Part shown: in pieces, positions 23,386 to 34,914 of the stretch
Position numbering within the stretch: the stretch's first letter is position 1
Layout: every line of letters starts with the position of its first letter
Assembly: GCF_009727055.1 (NCBI RefSeq)
Contig: NC_052358.1
Coordinates: forward strand, 42,555,494-42,619,493
Direction: 5' to 3'
Length of the DNA: 64,000 bases
Source: Benincasa hispida
Lineage: Eukaryota > Streptophyta > Magnoliopsida > Cucurbitales > Cucurbitaceae
The notes under the pieces: model-generated
The model's database searches: none
What the model saw: the letters and a program-made list of their open reading frames with translations, nothing else
Told to the model about the DNA's origin: nothing
Position numbers and translations under genes: made by a program

Positions 23386-25384
23386 TGTAAACCCTGAATT
23401 CTACATTTCCTATATAAGTATGTATAGCCATGAGGATGTTATATTAATTATTTGATAAGTGAAAATTTATGGTGTAGTTACAGGGAATTATAAATGAAGA
23501 AAAAAAAAGAAAGAAGAAGAAAGAAAAGACTAAAAAGATTTATTAGCTGAGTTTTGCCGGAAGCACTAAGTTAGTGCTGGATGAAGTGGTGGTTTGACAT
23601 TTAAACATGGGAGGCGGCAGGAAGTATAAAAAGAAATAAGAAATTAAGAAGCTCGGTTTTGGCAAATGACTTGAGTAAATTAAGTGAGGTCGGTGCCATT
23701 CGAAAGTTGAGAGAATCTAGTTTTTAAGATTGGTCTACTAGAGAAAGATCTGATAGGAAGAAGAGCGAAAAGTAAAGAATTTGCAGAAGGGGCAAATTCT
23801 CGGATTAATCAAGGCCAGGGAAGAAGATTGGAAGCTCCAGACCAAATTACAAGGAATTTAGTGCTGAGATTTTAAGGTAAGAAATCTAACACAATTTTAA
23901 ACAAGTTTGTTAAAAGGAAGTTTCTTAAAAAGAGTTTTGGATTTTGAGTTATGAATTTTTTAATTTGAAATAGGAAATTGGTGTGTAAACAGGCAACTAC
24001 TTGGGAAGATCGAGCAAGCAGCTCACCATGGAGAGCGAGAGCGAGATAAGAAAGATGTGAATCTCGCTCAGAATGATAATCTTACTGGTTTAGTGTTGAA
24101 TCTCGCTAAAAATTTTGGACTGAATCTTGTTGGTGAAGACACAAATCTCGCTGGAAGTGGTAAATCTCGCTATGATGAAGTCTTGCTAGCGCTCATAAGG
24201 ATGATCTTGCTCATAATGATCATCTCGCTAATAATGCTGATTTTGTTGATGAAGGTTTCATTAGTAAACAAACTATTTGAAGCATTTTGATGGGAATTCT
24301 AAGGAATCTAACCAGGAATTATGTCCTTTCAGGCCAAGAGAAGCTAGGCCCGTTAAGAGCCCCGACGAGTTGTGAGTGACTAAAATGAACTTAATGCTTT
24401 CAATGTTTATGATGAATTTATACTTTCTCAAGCAACAAATGTTTAATGAATTGCATACGTTTCTTCTCCAAATTGTATATGTTTTAACGCATGCCAAGGT
24501 ATATTGTAAATTCGTTACAAAAGTAAATTTCTATGATGAAGCATGCGTCTCTGGAGAAAGGCTATGATAGAACGATTCTTGATGTAAATTTTTTACTATT
24601 ACAGCTTGATTTGATGTTAGAAAAGAACCTGAAACTGAAGGACACGGAGAAAGTATCTGGGTAATAGTACTTAAGGTGTTGACGGTACTTAGAAAACTCC
24701 ACGTGCACATAAGTAGTTTTGAATGAGAGACCGAAGTATGGGTCTCCTGAACCATATACTAGCAAGAGAGGTCGAAGCATGGGTCTTTTAGCCAATACAG
24801 ACGTTGGGGGCTAGAGCGATGTATGCTCGTTCCTAACTAAGGTTTAATAATGTTTAAGAATGTTTATTAATGTTTATGTTTAAAAGGAAGTTGCTTGAGA
24901 TGTTCCTCAATATATTTATATGTTTATAATAATGTAAAGCATGGTGTAATATGATTTTATAATCACTCACTGGGCTAATAGCTCACAGATTTTCTATGAT
25001 CTCCTTTTCCAGGTAGCGGTCAGATTCCTCAAGGTTGATCCTGCTGCTGCTTGCCACTGAAAGGCCCAACTAGTTAAGAAGAACTTAGGTTGATGGTCTA
25101 TATCTATGTACACTTGTTTTGAGGGGGATCAGGGCTTTATTAGTGAAGTTTGGATCCAACTATAAATATTTTACTTGTCGATATTATGTCATGACTGTTT
25201 GCATGTGATCATATAAAGTATATGAAGCCTTTTGAAGGCGAGCTGTTTGTGTGCGGTAATAATATTTAACAGGTAGTAACTCAGGCTAGTGGGTTAGGGT
25301 GGTAAGTGCTGGCAACAGAGCTAGGAACTGATACTATCACATCTTCTTCCAGGTTATGAGGCTAATATGGGAGGGGGTGTGACA
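23386..25384 (+). repeat. Tekay-like 3' LTR
   Basis: 1,999 bp, TGTAAACCCTGAATTC to GGGTGTGACA. A purine-rich tract (TTTTAAGGGAGAAG) lies at 23369-23382, immediately upstream. Apparent frames inside it are not genes. Confidence 0.85.
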
Positions 25385-26913
25385 GTTACGCTTCCTTACC
25401 AGACTCGTTTTGCGGTTTCGCAGTGGAGACTACGGTTTATATACTCGACTGTGTTCCTTCCAAAAGTGTTACGAGAACACCTCTGAAGTTGTGGAATGGG
25501 CGTAAAGCTAGTTTACGTCACTTTTGCATATGGGGTTGCCAAGCACATGTGCTTGAGGTAAATCCCAAGAAGTTGGAATCACGGTCGAGGTTATACCTCT
25601 TTGTAAGCTACCCCAAAGATACACGAGGGGGTAACTTTTATGATCCGTTGGAAAATAGGATGTTTGTTTCCACGAACGCTAATTTCCTGGAGGAAAATCA
25701 TATTGTGGAGCACAGTCCACGTAGTAAAGTCATGTTACGTGAGATTTCCAACGAAACTACTGAAACTTTAACAAGAGTTGTTGAAGGGCCTGCTTCATCA
25801 GCAAGAGTTGTTGATGATAGTTCATCTAGTAGGTCGGTTCCACCTCAAGAGTTGAGGGAACCTCGACGCAGTGGTAGGGTTGTGAACCCACCTGTTCGCT
25901 ATCTGGGATTCACGAAAATCCTGGCTATGGTAGCCGATGGCGACGTTGAGGAACCGTTGTTTTATCAGAAGGAAATGGAGGATGTAGACTGAGATGAATG
26001 GGTCAAAGCCATGGATCTCGAGATAGAGTCGATGTACTTCAACTCAGTATGGGATCTTATAGATCAGCCTGATGGGGTGAGACCTATAGGTTGTAAATGG
26101 ATCTACAAGAGGAAACGAGGTGCCGATGGGAAGGTGCAAACCTTCAAGGCTCGACTTATGGCAAAGGGTTATACTCAGGTGGAGGGAGTCGACTATGAGG
26201 AGACTTTCTTGCTCATTGCCATGTTAAAGTCGATATGCATCCTCTTGTCCATTGCCGCTTATTATAATTATGTGATTTGGAAAATGGACGTCAAGATGAC
26301 CTTTGTGAATGGCAATCTTAAGGAGACTATTCACATAGTGCAGCCCAAGGGATTCATTGCACAAGATCAACATCAAAACGTTTGCAAACTAAATCGGTAC
26401 ATTTATGGGCTGAAACAGGCATCTCGATCTTAAAATATTCGGTTTGATACTGCGATCAAATCATATGGATTTGACCAAAACGTTGATGAACCTTGTGTCT
26501 GCAAGAAGATTGTCACGGTTCAATAGTTTTCTTAGTATTATATGTAGACGATATACTACTCATTAGAAATGACGTAGGTCTACTGACTACAGTTAAGAAC
26601 TGGCTAGCGACCCAATTCCAAATGAAAAATTTGGGAGAGGCTCAATTTGTTCTGGGTATACAGATCTTTCGGGATCATAAGAACAAAGTGCTAGCACTGT
26701 AAAAGGCATCGTACATTGATAAGATGTTGCTCAAGTACTTGATGCAGGACTTCAAAAGGGGTCTACTATCGTTCAGGCATAGAGTCACTTTATCTAAGGA
26801 CATGTGTCCTAAGATGCCACAAGAGGTTGAGGAGCTGAGACGAGTCCCATATGCATCTACCATTGGCAGTTTAATGTACGCGATGCTCTGTACTAGGCCA
26901 GACAACTGCTACG
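25385..26913 (+). pseudogene. Copia-2 integrase C-terminus and reverse transcriptase
   Basis: Begins in mid-integrase (VETTVYILDCVPSKSV, PLKLWNGRKASLRHF), passes the Arg-rich linker (RRSGRVVNPPVRY) and enters reverse transcriptase with a stop at 25990-25992. Motifs are GCKWIYKRKRGADG, KMDVKMTFVNGNL (catalytic Asp), QPKGFI, YGLKQASRS and LYVDDILLI at about 26535-26560. It ends in CTRPDNCY where the next element inserted. Stops at 25990, 26431 and 26701 and a frameshift make it nonfunctional. Confidence 0.85.
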
Positions 26914-27905
26914 TGATGCGTTGAAAATGGAGTAAATAAATATGCGTTCATTGTTTGTTCTCCATGCGTCACTGGTCATGCGTTAGACTAAGGGATATGC
27001 AATATGCATCTAGGGATCTATGCGATGACCATGTGTTCCGACCACAAGTTTTCTTGCTCTCTTGCCAAGTATAATGAGATCGCAAGTTTATCGAGTGACT
27101 CGAGGTCGAACTCAGAGACTTGTAGCTAAATGTTATGAAGTAATGTGTTGCAGTGAAGAATAAAAGAATTTGAAGTTTAAGGGCTATGCGCTACTCCTAC
27201 TCCTAACTAAACAGATTAAACAGTGGAGGTATGACTATGAGAGTTAGAGACATCACAACTATTAACGCGTAATAAGATGCATGAAAAAATAGATAAAATG
27301 GTGGGGATGACTTCACAGCATCAATAAGCTTGATCGCAAGGGTAACCCCAGCCAACGCAAGCTATGCGATTATGCTATACACACTTGATGAAGACGCATG
27401 CGATGCATAGGCGATAGTGTCGATAGAACTTATGTCTAAGTCTCTATTCTTGCTCATGTGCTCTCACACATAAACAAGGTGATCGCATACCACNGGGATA
27501 TGCAATATGCATCTAGGGATCTATGCGATGACCATGTGTTCCGACCACAAGTTTTCTTGCTCTCTTGCCAAGTATAATGAGATCGCAAGGGTAACCCCAG
27601 CCAACGCAAGCTATGCGATTATGCTATACACACTTGATGAAGACGCATGCGATCATAGGCGATAGTGTCGATAGAACTTATGTCTAAGTCTCTATTCTTG
27701 CTCATGTGCTCTCACACATAAACAAGGTGATCGCATACCACCGTATCCTACTTCTAGATGCATGCGATGTGACCGCATACTTTCATATTCTATCTATAGG
27801 GTGCATACGCTGTGTAATAGCAAACAGAGCTTATTTCTAAGCCTCTATTCTTGCTTATGCGATCTAATCTGACTGTCCCAAGCTTATTCTTGCTTATACA
27901 ATCCA
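26914..27905 (-). repeat. Partial TGATG LTR with a local duplication around one undetermined base
   Basis: Contains the only N of the window at 27494. DNA from 27495 to about 27742 repeats 26992-27086 joined to 27341-27493 almost base for base. Confidence 0.7.
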
Positions 27906-29145
27906 ATCTGAAGGTAGTTCTAAGCACATGGTGGCCAACATGCGCCCAAAAATTGCCAGAAGTTCCAATAGTTAGGGCGAGTTTCTTGACCTATGCAGTT
28001 GAGAACAATCTTCTACATGGAAGATTCCTTGCGATGACTTGACTCTAATTTCTCCAGGGATGTCTTCTACTCTATCTTTACCTTGCTTTTCTTAGTTTAC
28101 TTTACTTTTATTGTTCTTTTGGATATACGACTGCTTTCTTGGATGTGGTGCGTTTACTCCTTGTAGGTGCGACAATAATTCTCCTCGGTGAGCAGCTACA
28201 ATGGAAGGATTCTCTTCATCATTCAATGCATGGCTTCGACCGCATGAATTCTAAAGCATGGTCGCAAGTGTTATTCTACTCAAGGTTCTTTTCTTTTTAT
28301 CTTTTATGCATTATCCTTTTGAAATTCTCTTTGTCTAATTGCCTTCCTTTGCGATGCATCTATGATGGTATGTATAATTCATTACATCCGCTAACTAAGT
28401 ATTGCAAAGCTCACCTTACTTTTAACAGCTTCTTCAAAATTTGACAGTCTAAGATTTATTACGTGCAAACCTCTGGTAAAACATTTGTTACCACATTCCT
28501 GTTGAGTTTGTCTTTAGCTTTGCGGCGAGAGCGCTGCCAATCTCTAAGTTTGGGGGTGGCACTGATCCCAGAGAAATACGTTCACTACAATGCGGTACTA
28601 AAAATAAAAAAATAATAATAATAATAAATAATAATAAATAAAAACTCCACTGTCAGCACAATGGGGAAATCCATGCTGATAAGAGTTAAGCACCAGGATC
28701 AATGCATAAGTACAACTCCTCTGTCTGGCACAAAAATTAAGCCAAGACAAGAGTTGAGTTAAATATGGCACGGAACCGAAGTTGGCTGTCCGCATTACAC
28801 ACGTGTGGACAAGTCAAAACGAAGAGCATAACCGGGTTCAATGTCGCATTCTAACAATAAATCGCAAGGCTTTGAATTGTCCCAACGGACGCATTCTTAA
28901 AAGCTAAATGCAAGGTTACGGAGAATGAGAAAAATTTTTTGAGCAAAGGCTTGCTAGATGTAAACGTAGAAAAGATCTCTTTGAAGAAGTAGCCGAAGTA
29001 GAGGAGAGCGTTGCTGCCATGGTTAGAGGTATGAGTAAATTATATTTTGAGAGGCTGGTCATTGCAAAGGAAAGCTAGAAGGTGAATATTGAATTTCTTG
29101 AGTATAAAGTATGCTTGAGGACAAGCATGATTCTAAGTTTGGGGG
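27905..29145 (+). repeat. TGATG internal region in inverted orientation (left arm)
   Basis: Plus-oriented counterpart of 31047-32350. Shared landmarks are TCTACATGGAAGA, GACCGCATGAATTCTAAAGC, AACTCCACTGTCAGC and the purine tract motif TTGAGGACAAGCATG. The short conserved frame (28930-29145) has a TAG in it. A (TAA)n-like tract lies at 28606-28640. Confidence 0.7.
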
Positions 29146-29150
29146 TTTAT

Positions 29151-31046
29151 ACTCATGCGTCGATGGTTATGCATTGGAATGAAATTATGCATTAATCTCG
29201 TATGCAATGACCATGCGTTCCTGTCACAAGTTTTCTTGCACTCTCGTCAAGTATAACGAGATCGCAAGTTTCTTGGGTGATCCGAGATCGAACTCAGGGA
29301 CTTGTAACTAAATGTCATGAATTAATGCGTTGGCGGTGAAGAATAAAAGAATGTTAAGGGTTATGAGCTATGCACTACTTCTACTCCTAACTAACAGATA
29401 AAGCAATGGAAGTATGGTTGAGAGGTAGAGACACGAAAACTGTTAACGCGTAGCAAAATGCATGGAAAATAGATGAAAAGGCGAGGATGTCTTCACTGCA
29501 ACACTAAGCTTGACCGCAAGGGTAACCCCAACCAACGTAAGCTATGCGATCATGCTATACACACTTGATGAAAACGTATATGATGAATATGTGATAGTGT
29601 CGAGAAGTCTATTTCTAAGCCTCTACAATCCCGCTCACATGCTCTCACACATAAGCAAGATGACCGTATACCACCATATCCTACTTAAAAGGTACATGCG
29701 TTGTGTAGTAGCAAATGGAGCTTATTCCTAAGTTCTCCATTCTTGATTATGCGATCCAATCCGCTCTCCCGAGTATTAGATTTGGTTTTTTAGACTACTC
29801 TCTCAAGTATGCCTAAATGATGAATGATGCGCTCATAAGACAAGTTAATCACATAAAGCATGGTTGACATAAGATTATTCATATTCCTAGGAACACTATT
29901 TACTTTGCTTAGTGCGTTCCACTACTTACCCTCTCAGGCAGTTAGTCGCAGCTGATTTGCTCATAGACAAGCATTGCGTCCGCTCATAGACAAGCGCTGC
30001 CTCAGCCTCACACTAAGCAAATACGATTTTCTCACAATACCCTCGCAACGCATACCTCTCGGTGGTTTGCTACATGCTTCATATGTCTATGTTGCATGAT
30101 TAAGTATGCGATACTCTTGTAATCTTACTCAGTTGTTGCAATGAAATTAAAAGATGATAAGAAGAAGTAAATGAAGATGGAATCGAAGGAAATAGAGAAA
30201 TGCATTTATCACAATATGTATTAATCTCTTAAGCCACAATGTAATACAACACAGAGACAAAAGAGATATGGAAGGCTAGATGGGCAATGTCTTGCTTCCA
30301 TCATATGTGTGTCAAGGCTTCCGGTGGTGCCATGAATGGGCGGTGGAGTAGTATCTCTCGAGATATATCTCCGGTGAAGCTCCGGTCGTCACTTGGAATG
30401 GTAGGAGGAATGAAGAACTCTCAAGAATATCTCCTCACACTTTCGTCTGGATCATAAGGATCTGCCCAAAGGCAGAAGCTCGGATGAATTGAAGTTGGGC
30501 TCTAAGGCTTCTATTTATAGAGCTCGATCACCGACAGCATTAATGGTCCTTCTCTGAATTTCTGCTTGCTAACAACCTGATGGACCTGCTCTGACTCTCT
30601 GCTACTAACCGGCGTGGTTGATGAAATGTCAACATCATCTCTTTTGATACTCCCAAGGTATGCGTTCATGCTTGGTTTCTGAAGTATCATCGCATTCCAC
30701 CACTTTGCGTTTCATTCCCTCTATTACGGTTATTACTCTGTAGCCGCAAACCTCTTATGCGATGGACACATGTGTGGTTAATGGTCGCAACATCCATGCG
30801 TCAAACGTATTTGATCGTCTCTGTGATGGTGAGATTCGCCGCATGCGATCAATTCCTGCAATAGCTACAAAAATAGACATTAGACTCAAAATAACACATA
30901 ATAGTGGGTTAGTCGAGATTTTCATTGTAGATCGACACAAGCTCACTTTCTCATGATTCTAAGTATAATCGCCACATATTCTTCTTATCGGTCCTAATAA
31001 TTCTAAATAAAAGGCCTATAATAACGTACATTTATGTCCGTCATCA
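29151..31046 (-). repeat. TGATG LTR (3' LTR of the inner minus-strand element)
   Basis: The minus strand starts TGATGACGGACA at 31046. It has TATAAATAG near 30511-30519 and the palindrome at 30461-30476. The left ~45 bp of the terminus are missing. Confidence 0.75.
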
Positions 31047-32556
31047 ACACCCCTAAACTTAGAATCATGCTTGTCCTCAAGCATGCTTTATACTTAGAAA
31101 TTCATAATTCACCCTCGGGCTTTCCTTTGCGATGACCAACCTATCAGAATATAATTTACTCATACCTCTAACCTTGGCCGCAACGCTCTCCTCAAATTCG
31201 GCTTCTTTTTCAAAGAGATCTTTTTTAAGCTTAAATCCGGCAAGCCTCTGCTCAAAACTTTTTACTTATGTCGCAACTTTGCTTTTAGTTTTTAACAATG
31301 CGTTTGTTTAAAAAAAATTCAAAGCTTTTTGATTTCTTATTGGAATGCGGCGTTGAACCTAGTTACGCTCTTCGTTTTGGCCTTGTTCCCCACGGGTGTC
31401 ATGCGGATAGCCAACTTCGATTGTGTGCCATATTCAACTCAACTCTTGCCTTGGCTTAATTTTGGTTTGTGCCAGACAGAGGAGTTTCTCTTATGTGTTG
31501 ATCTTGGCCACTTACTTTCATTTTGGCTTGCCTACACGGGTGTCATGCGAAGTATCCAACTACGGATAAGTGTCTTTCACAACTTAACTCTTATCAGCTT
31601 GAGTTTCCCCTTTGCACTGACAGTGGAGTTTTTATTCCCAAACATTTTTTTTTCATTGAAGAATAACATTGCAATGTGATGAACACATTCTCCGGGACCA
31701 CTGCCACCCTCAAACTTAGAGATCAGCAGTGCTCTCGCCGAAAAGCTAAAGATAAATTCATCAAGAATGCGGTAACAAATGTTGAGCAGAGGTTTACACA
31801 CAACAAAACTTAGACTGTCAAACCTTGAAGAAGCTTATTAAAAGTGAGGTGAGCCTTGCGATGGTTAATTAGTGGATGTAGTGAATTATAAGTACCATCA
31901 TAGATGCTAATTTATCAACGTAAAGGCAGGCAATAGGACAAAAGAGAATTTCAAAAGGATAATGCATAAAAGATAACAAGAAAAGAACCTTCGAGTAGAA
32001 TAACACTTGTGACCATGCCTAAGAATTCATGTGGTCAAAGCCATATGTTGAATGATGGAGAGGATTCTTCTGTTGTAACTGCGCACCGAGGAGAATTATT
32101 GTCGCACCTACAAGAAGCGAACGCACCACATCCAAGAAAGCAGCCGCATATCCAAAACAACAATAATTAAAATAAATTAAACTAAGAAAGCAAGGTAAAG
32201 ATAGAGTAGAAGACGTCCCTGGAGAAATTAGAGTGAAGCCACCACAAGGTATCTTCCATGCAGAAGATTGATCTCAACTGCTTAGGTCAAGAGGTTCGCT
32301 CTGACTATTGGAACTTTTGGCAATTGTTGGATGCATGTTGGTCGTCACGCGCTTATAACTGCTTTCAGCTCATGCGACTGATTGCCTTTCTATCTTGGGG
32401 TCAATACTGGCTTTTGGCGCATCACCTACACTTAAAATATTGTTTGCAACTTGGTTGCACAAGCTACAATATTCCCAAGGTAAAAAGGGTGCCTGCAAAA
32501 ACACAAAACTCAACAAACTATTAGCTGCCAAGTCCCTAGCAACGGTGCCAAAAACT
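31047..32556 (-). other. Internal region of the inner TGATG element, no pol
   Basis: 1,510 bp from the purine tract (near 31047-31060) to the primer site (32533-32550, minus, TGGCACCGTTGCTAGGGA). It contains the short conserved frame next to the purine tract and, near the primer site, the remnant with GDAPKASIDPKIERQSVA. There is no protease, reverse transcriptase or integrase. Confidence 0.7.
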
Positions 32557-34197
32557 TGATGCATTATAAATGTGATTAAATAATGGTATGAAATTGCGGT
32601 GATGAATTATGCATTGCACATGCAAGTTTTCCTAGTAAAACCCAAGTATAAATCTCACTAGGTTTCCTGGTAAGTCTAGGGTCGAACACAGGGACTACTG
32701 AGTTACTATGCGTCAGTAAAATTGATTCCTTTACAGTGGCAAAAACAAATAAGTTTGGTTGGTGTTTTGTTTAAGTATAAATTCTATGTGATGGATTTGA
32801 GTAAAGAGTTGATGAAATCAAGAATACAATGAGTATGCGATGAACAGATGAGAAGGGATTTAGCTAACACTTCCTAAGATTACGTTCAAGTTATGCGATC
32901 ATGCTACACACACAACAACAACATGTCATCTCTCAATGCAAATGTCATAGTTCCTATTTCTAGGACGCATGCGATGTACACGATAATATTGATAGAACTT
33001 ATGTCTAAGCCTTTATTCTTGTCTATGCGATGATGAATGATACATACATACACAAGGTGACCGCATACTATCATATCCTATTTCTAGGGTGCATGCGATG
33101 CATAATAGTAAACAGAACTTATGTCTAAGTTTCTATCTCTTGCTTATGCAGTTCTAATATGACTTTCTCAAGCCTAGATTCTTTCTTTAGACTACTCTCT
33201 CAAGTATTTCTAAAGGGTGAATAACGCATACATAAGACAAGAGGATCGCATAAAGCGAAGATCCTAAGTCATGCTAGCTAAGTACTTCTAAACCCATTTG
33301 GAAGTTTAGCTACTCATGCAAAATGTGGAGAGATTGAACAGATGGTGAGATGAGAATTCCATTTTCTATAAATAAAGTCAGAATACAAAACAATAATGGA
33401 AAGTAAGGATAAGAAGATCGGTAGCAATGTCTTGCTTCCTGTGGCTTTTACACTGTCTTTTTACTCTACTCTGCCCAGAAGAATATCCTTGCTCTCGCAA
33501 GTGTCGGCCCTCTCTCCTTTTATAGCGCTTCCTGACAGTCTTTCGAGCTGTCCAGGAATGTCCTCTCGACGTCTTCATCTCTTCGCTCGCCTCCGCCTTC
33601 TAAGTATATGAATAACTACAGACTAAGGGCTATCTATTTGTATATGATCTATCTTCTGTATATATGGCGAACTCCTTGAATAATGGTGACCTTGGGTATT
33701 TATAGAGCTCAAGGTGAAGAAGCTTTTCTCTCTAATGATTGCAATGATGGGAGGTCATTAAATCTTCTATCGTATGCGCCGTTTAGTGGTCACTGAAAAG
33801 TTAAATGTACTTGCTACAATGTATCGTTAACGGCTTGACAACTAAATTCGGATTCAACTGTCATCAGCTTTCTGTCCCATCATGATTTATTATGCTTTCA
33901 CCTTGATGCGCCATCTTTATGCGGCCATCTACTTGAGCAAATTCTCGCAAGTGCATACGATCGTATGGCTTTTTGGTCACAATCTTTTAATGCACGCGGT
34001 TGCCGAATTCCTTGGATCGTAATTTTCTTTGCACCAACGCATTTTTCCTGCATAAAATAAGTAAATTAGCAGCTTTTATGTGATCGCAATATTCTTAGTT
34101 TAACGCTTTTTGACATGATTTTATATATTTTTACCATTGCATTCCCTCATTGTTTACTTATTTGTGCTGTAATAAAATGCATTTCTGCCCGTTATCA
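32557..34197 (-). repeat. TGATG LTR, second subfamily (5' LTR of the inner element)
   Basis: 1,641 bp, TGATGCATTATAAATG to CCCGTTATCA. It is much closer to the solo LTR at 16951-18643 than to its supposed partner at 29151-31046. The two LTRs of this element therefore belong to different subfamilies. Confidence 0.75.
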
Positions 34198-34202
34198 CTA
34201 CG

Positions 34203-34914
34203 CTGTGGGAATAGTTAGTAGGTATTAGTCTAACCCAGGCCAGGGTCACTGGACCGCAGTTAAGAACATCCTCAAGTATCTTCAAAGAACGAGGGACTAC
34301 ATGCTCGTGTATGGATCTAAGGATTTAATCCTAACTGAATACACAGATTCTAACTTCCAGACTGATAGGGACTCTCTCAAGTCCACCTCAGAGTCAGTTT
34401 TTACTCTTAACGGAGGAGTTGTAGTGTGGCGAAGCACTAAGTAGGGGTGCATCACTGACTCCACGATGGAAGTTGAGTACATAGCAGCTTGCGAAGCTGC
34501 TAAGAAGGTCATCTGGCTCAGGAAGTTCTTGAAAGAGTTGAAAGTTGTTCCAGATATGTCTAGGCCCATCACCCTCTATTATGACAATAGTGGTGCTATG
34601 GCGAACTCCAAGGAGCCCAGTAGTTACAAGCGCGACAAACACATAGAGTGAAAGTATCACCTGATCCATGAGATAGTGCATCGAGGGGACATGATCTCAC
34701 GAAGATTGCTTTGGAGCACAACGTTACTGATTCGTTTATGAAGGCTCTTATGGCTACAGTGTTTAAGGGTCACCTTAAGAGCGTGGGTCTAAGGGACCGC
34801 CCGCGACTGGACTAGGGCAAGTGGGAGATTTTATTGTATTGGGCCTTAGTGCCCTAGTTTATTGTTTTGTACTAGTTTTTGTACACCCCACTCATTTTAG
34901 GAAAAATGAGAGAT
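34203..34914 (+). pseudogene. Copia-2 RNase H and purine tract
   Basis: Continues the pol interrupted at 26913: LKYLQRTRDYMLVYGSKD, then STKQ-like CITDSTMEVEYIAACEAAK with the catalytic Glu/Asp neighbourhood, ALTERED by a TAG at 34442-34444, then LYYDNSGAMANSKEP and a stop at 34649-34651. A GTGGGAGATT tract is at 34821-34830 and an AAAATGAGAGAT tract just before the LTR. Confidence 0.8.

Larger units (their letters stand above)
20508..25384 (+). mobile_element. Tekay/Del-like chromovirus (Ty3/gypsy), 5' half missing
   Basis: Body from the start of reverse transcriptase to the 3' LTR (23386-25384). The order reverse transcriptase, RNase H, integrase, chromodomain-like tail is that of plant chromoviruses, and the ~2-kb LTR fits Tekay. 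The 5' LTR, gag and protease are deleted. The base after the LTR starts GTTAC (25385-25389), presumably one half of a target duplication whose partner was lost in the deletion. Confidence 0.8.
26914..34197 (-). mobile_element. Composite of TGATG-family elements with an inverted segment
   Basis: Bounded by TGATGCG at 26914 and GTTATCA at 34197, with perfect 5-bp duplication CTACG (26909-26913 and 34198-34202). Contents: minus LTR part 26914-27905, plus-oriented internal DNA about 27905-29145, minus LTR 29151-31046, minus internal DNA 31047-32556, minus LTR 32557-34197. The last three form a complete minus-strand element. The outer duplication shows the complex behaves as one insertion in Copia-2; the inverted piece must come from later rearrangement or from a recombinant. 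Confidence 0.7.

Noticed and set aside
24057..24795. Several frames of 63-77 codons
   Set aside because: They are inside the Tekay-like 3' LTR. The plus-strand one is a run of imperfect AATCTCGCT words and resembles no protein.
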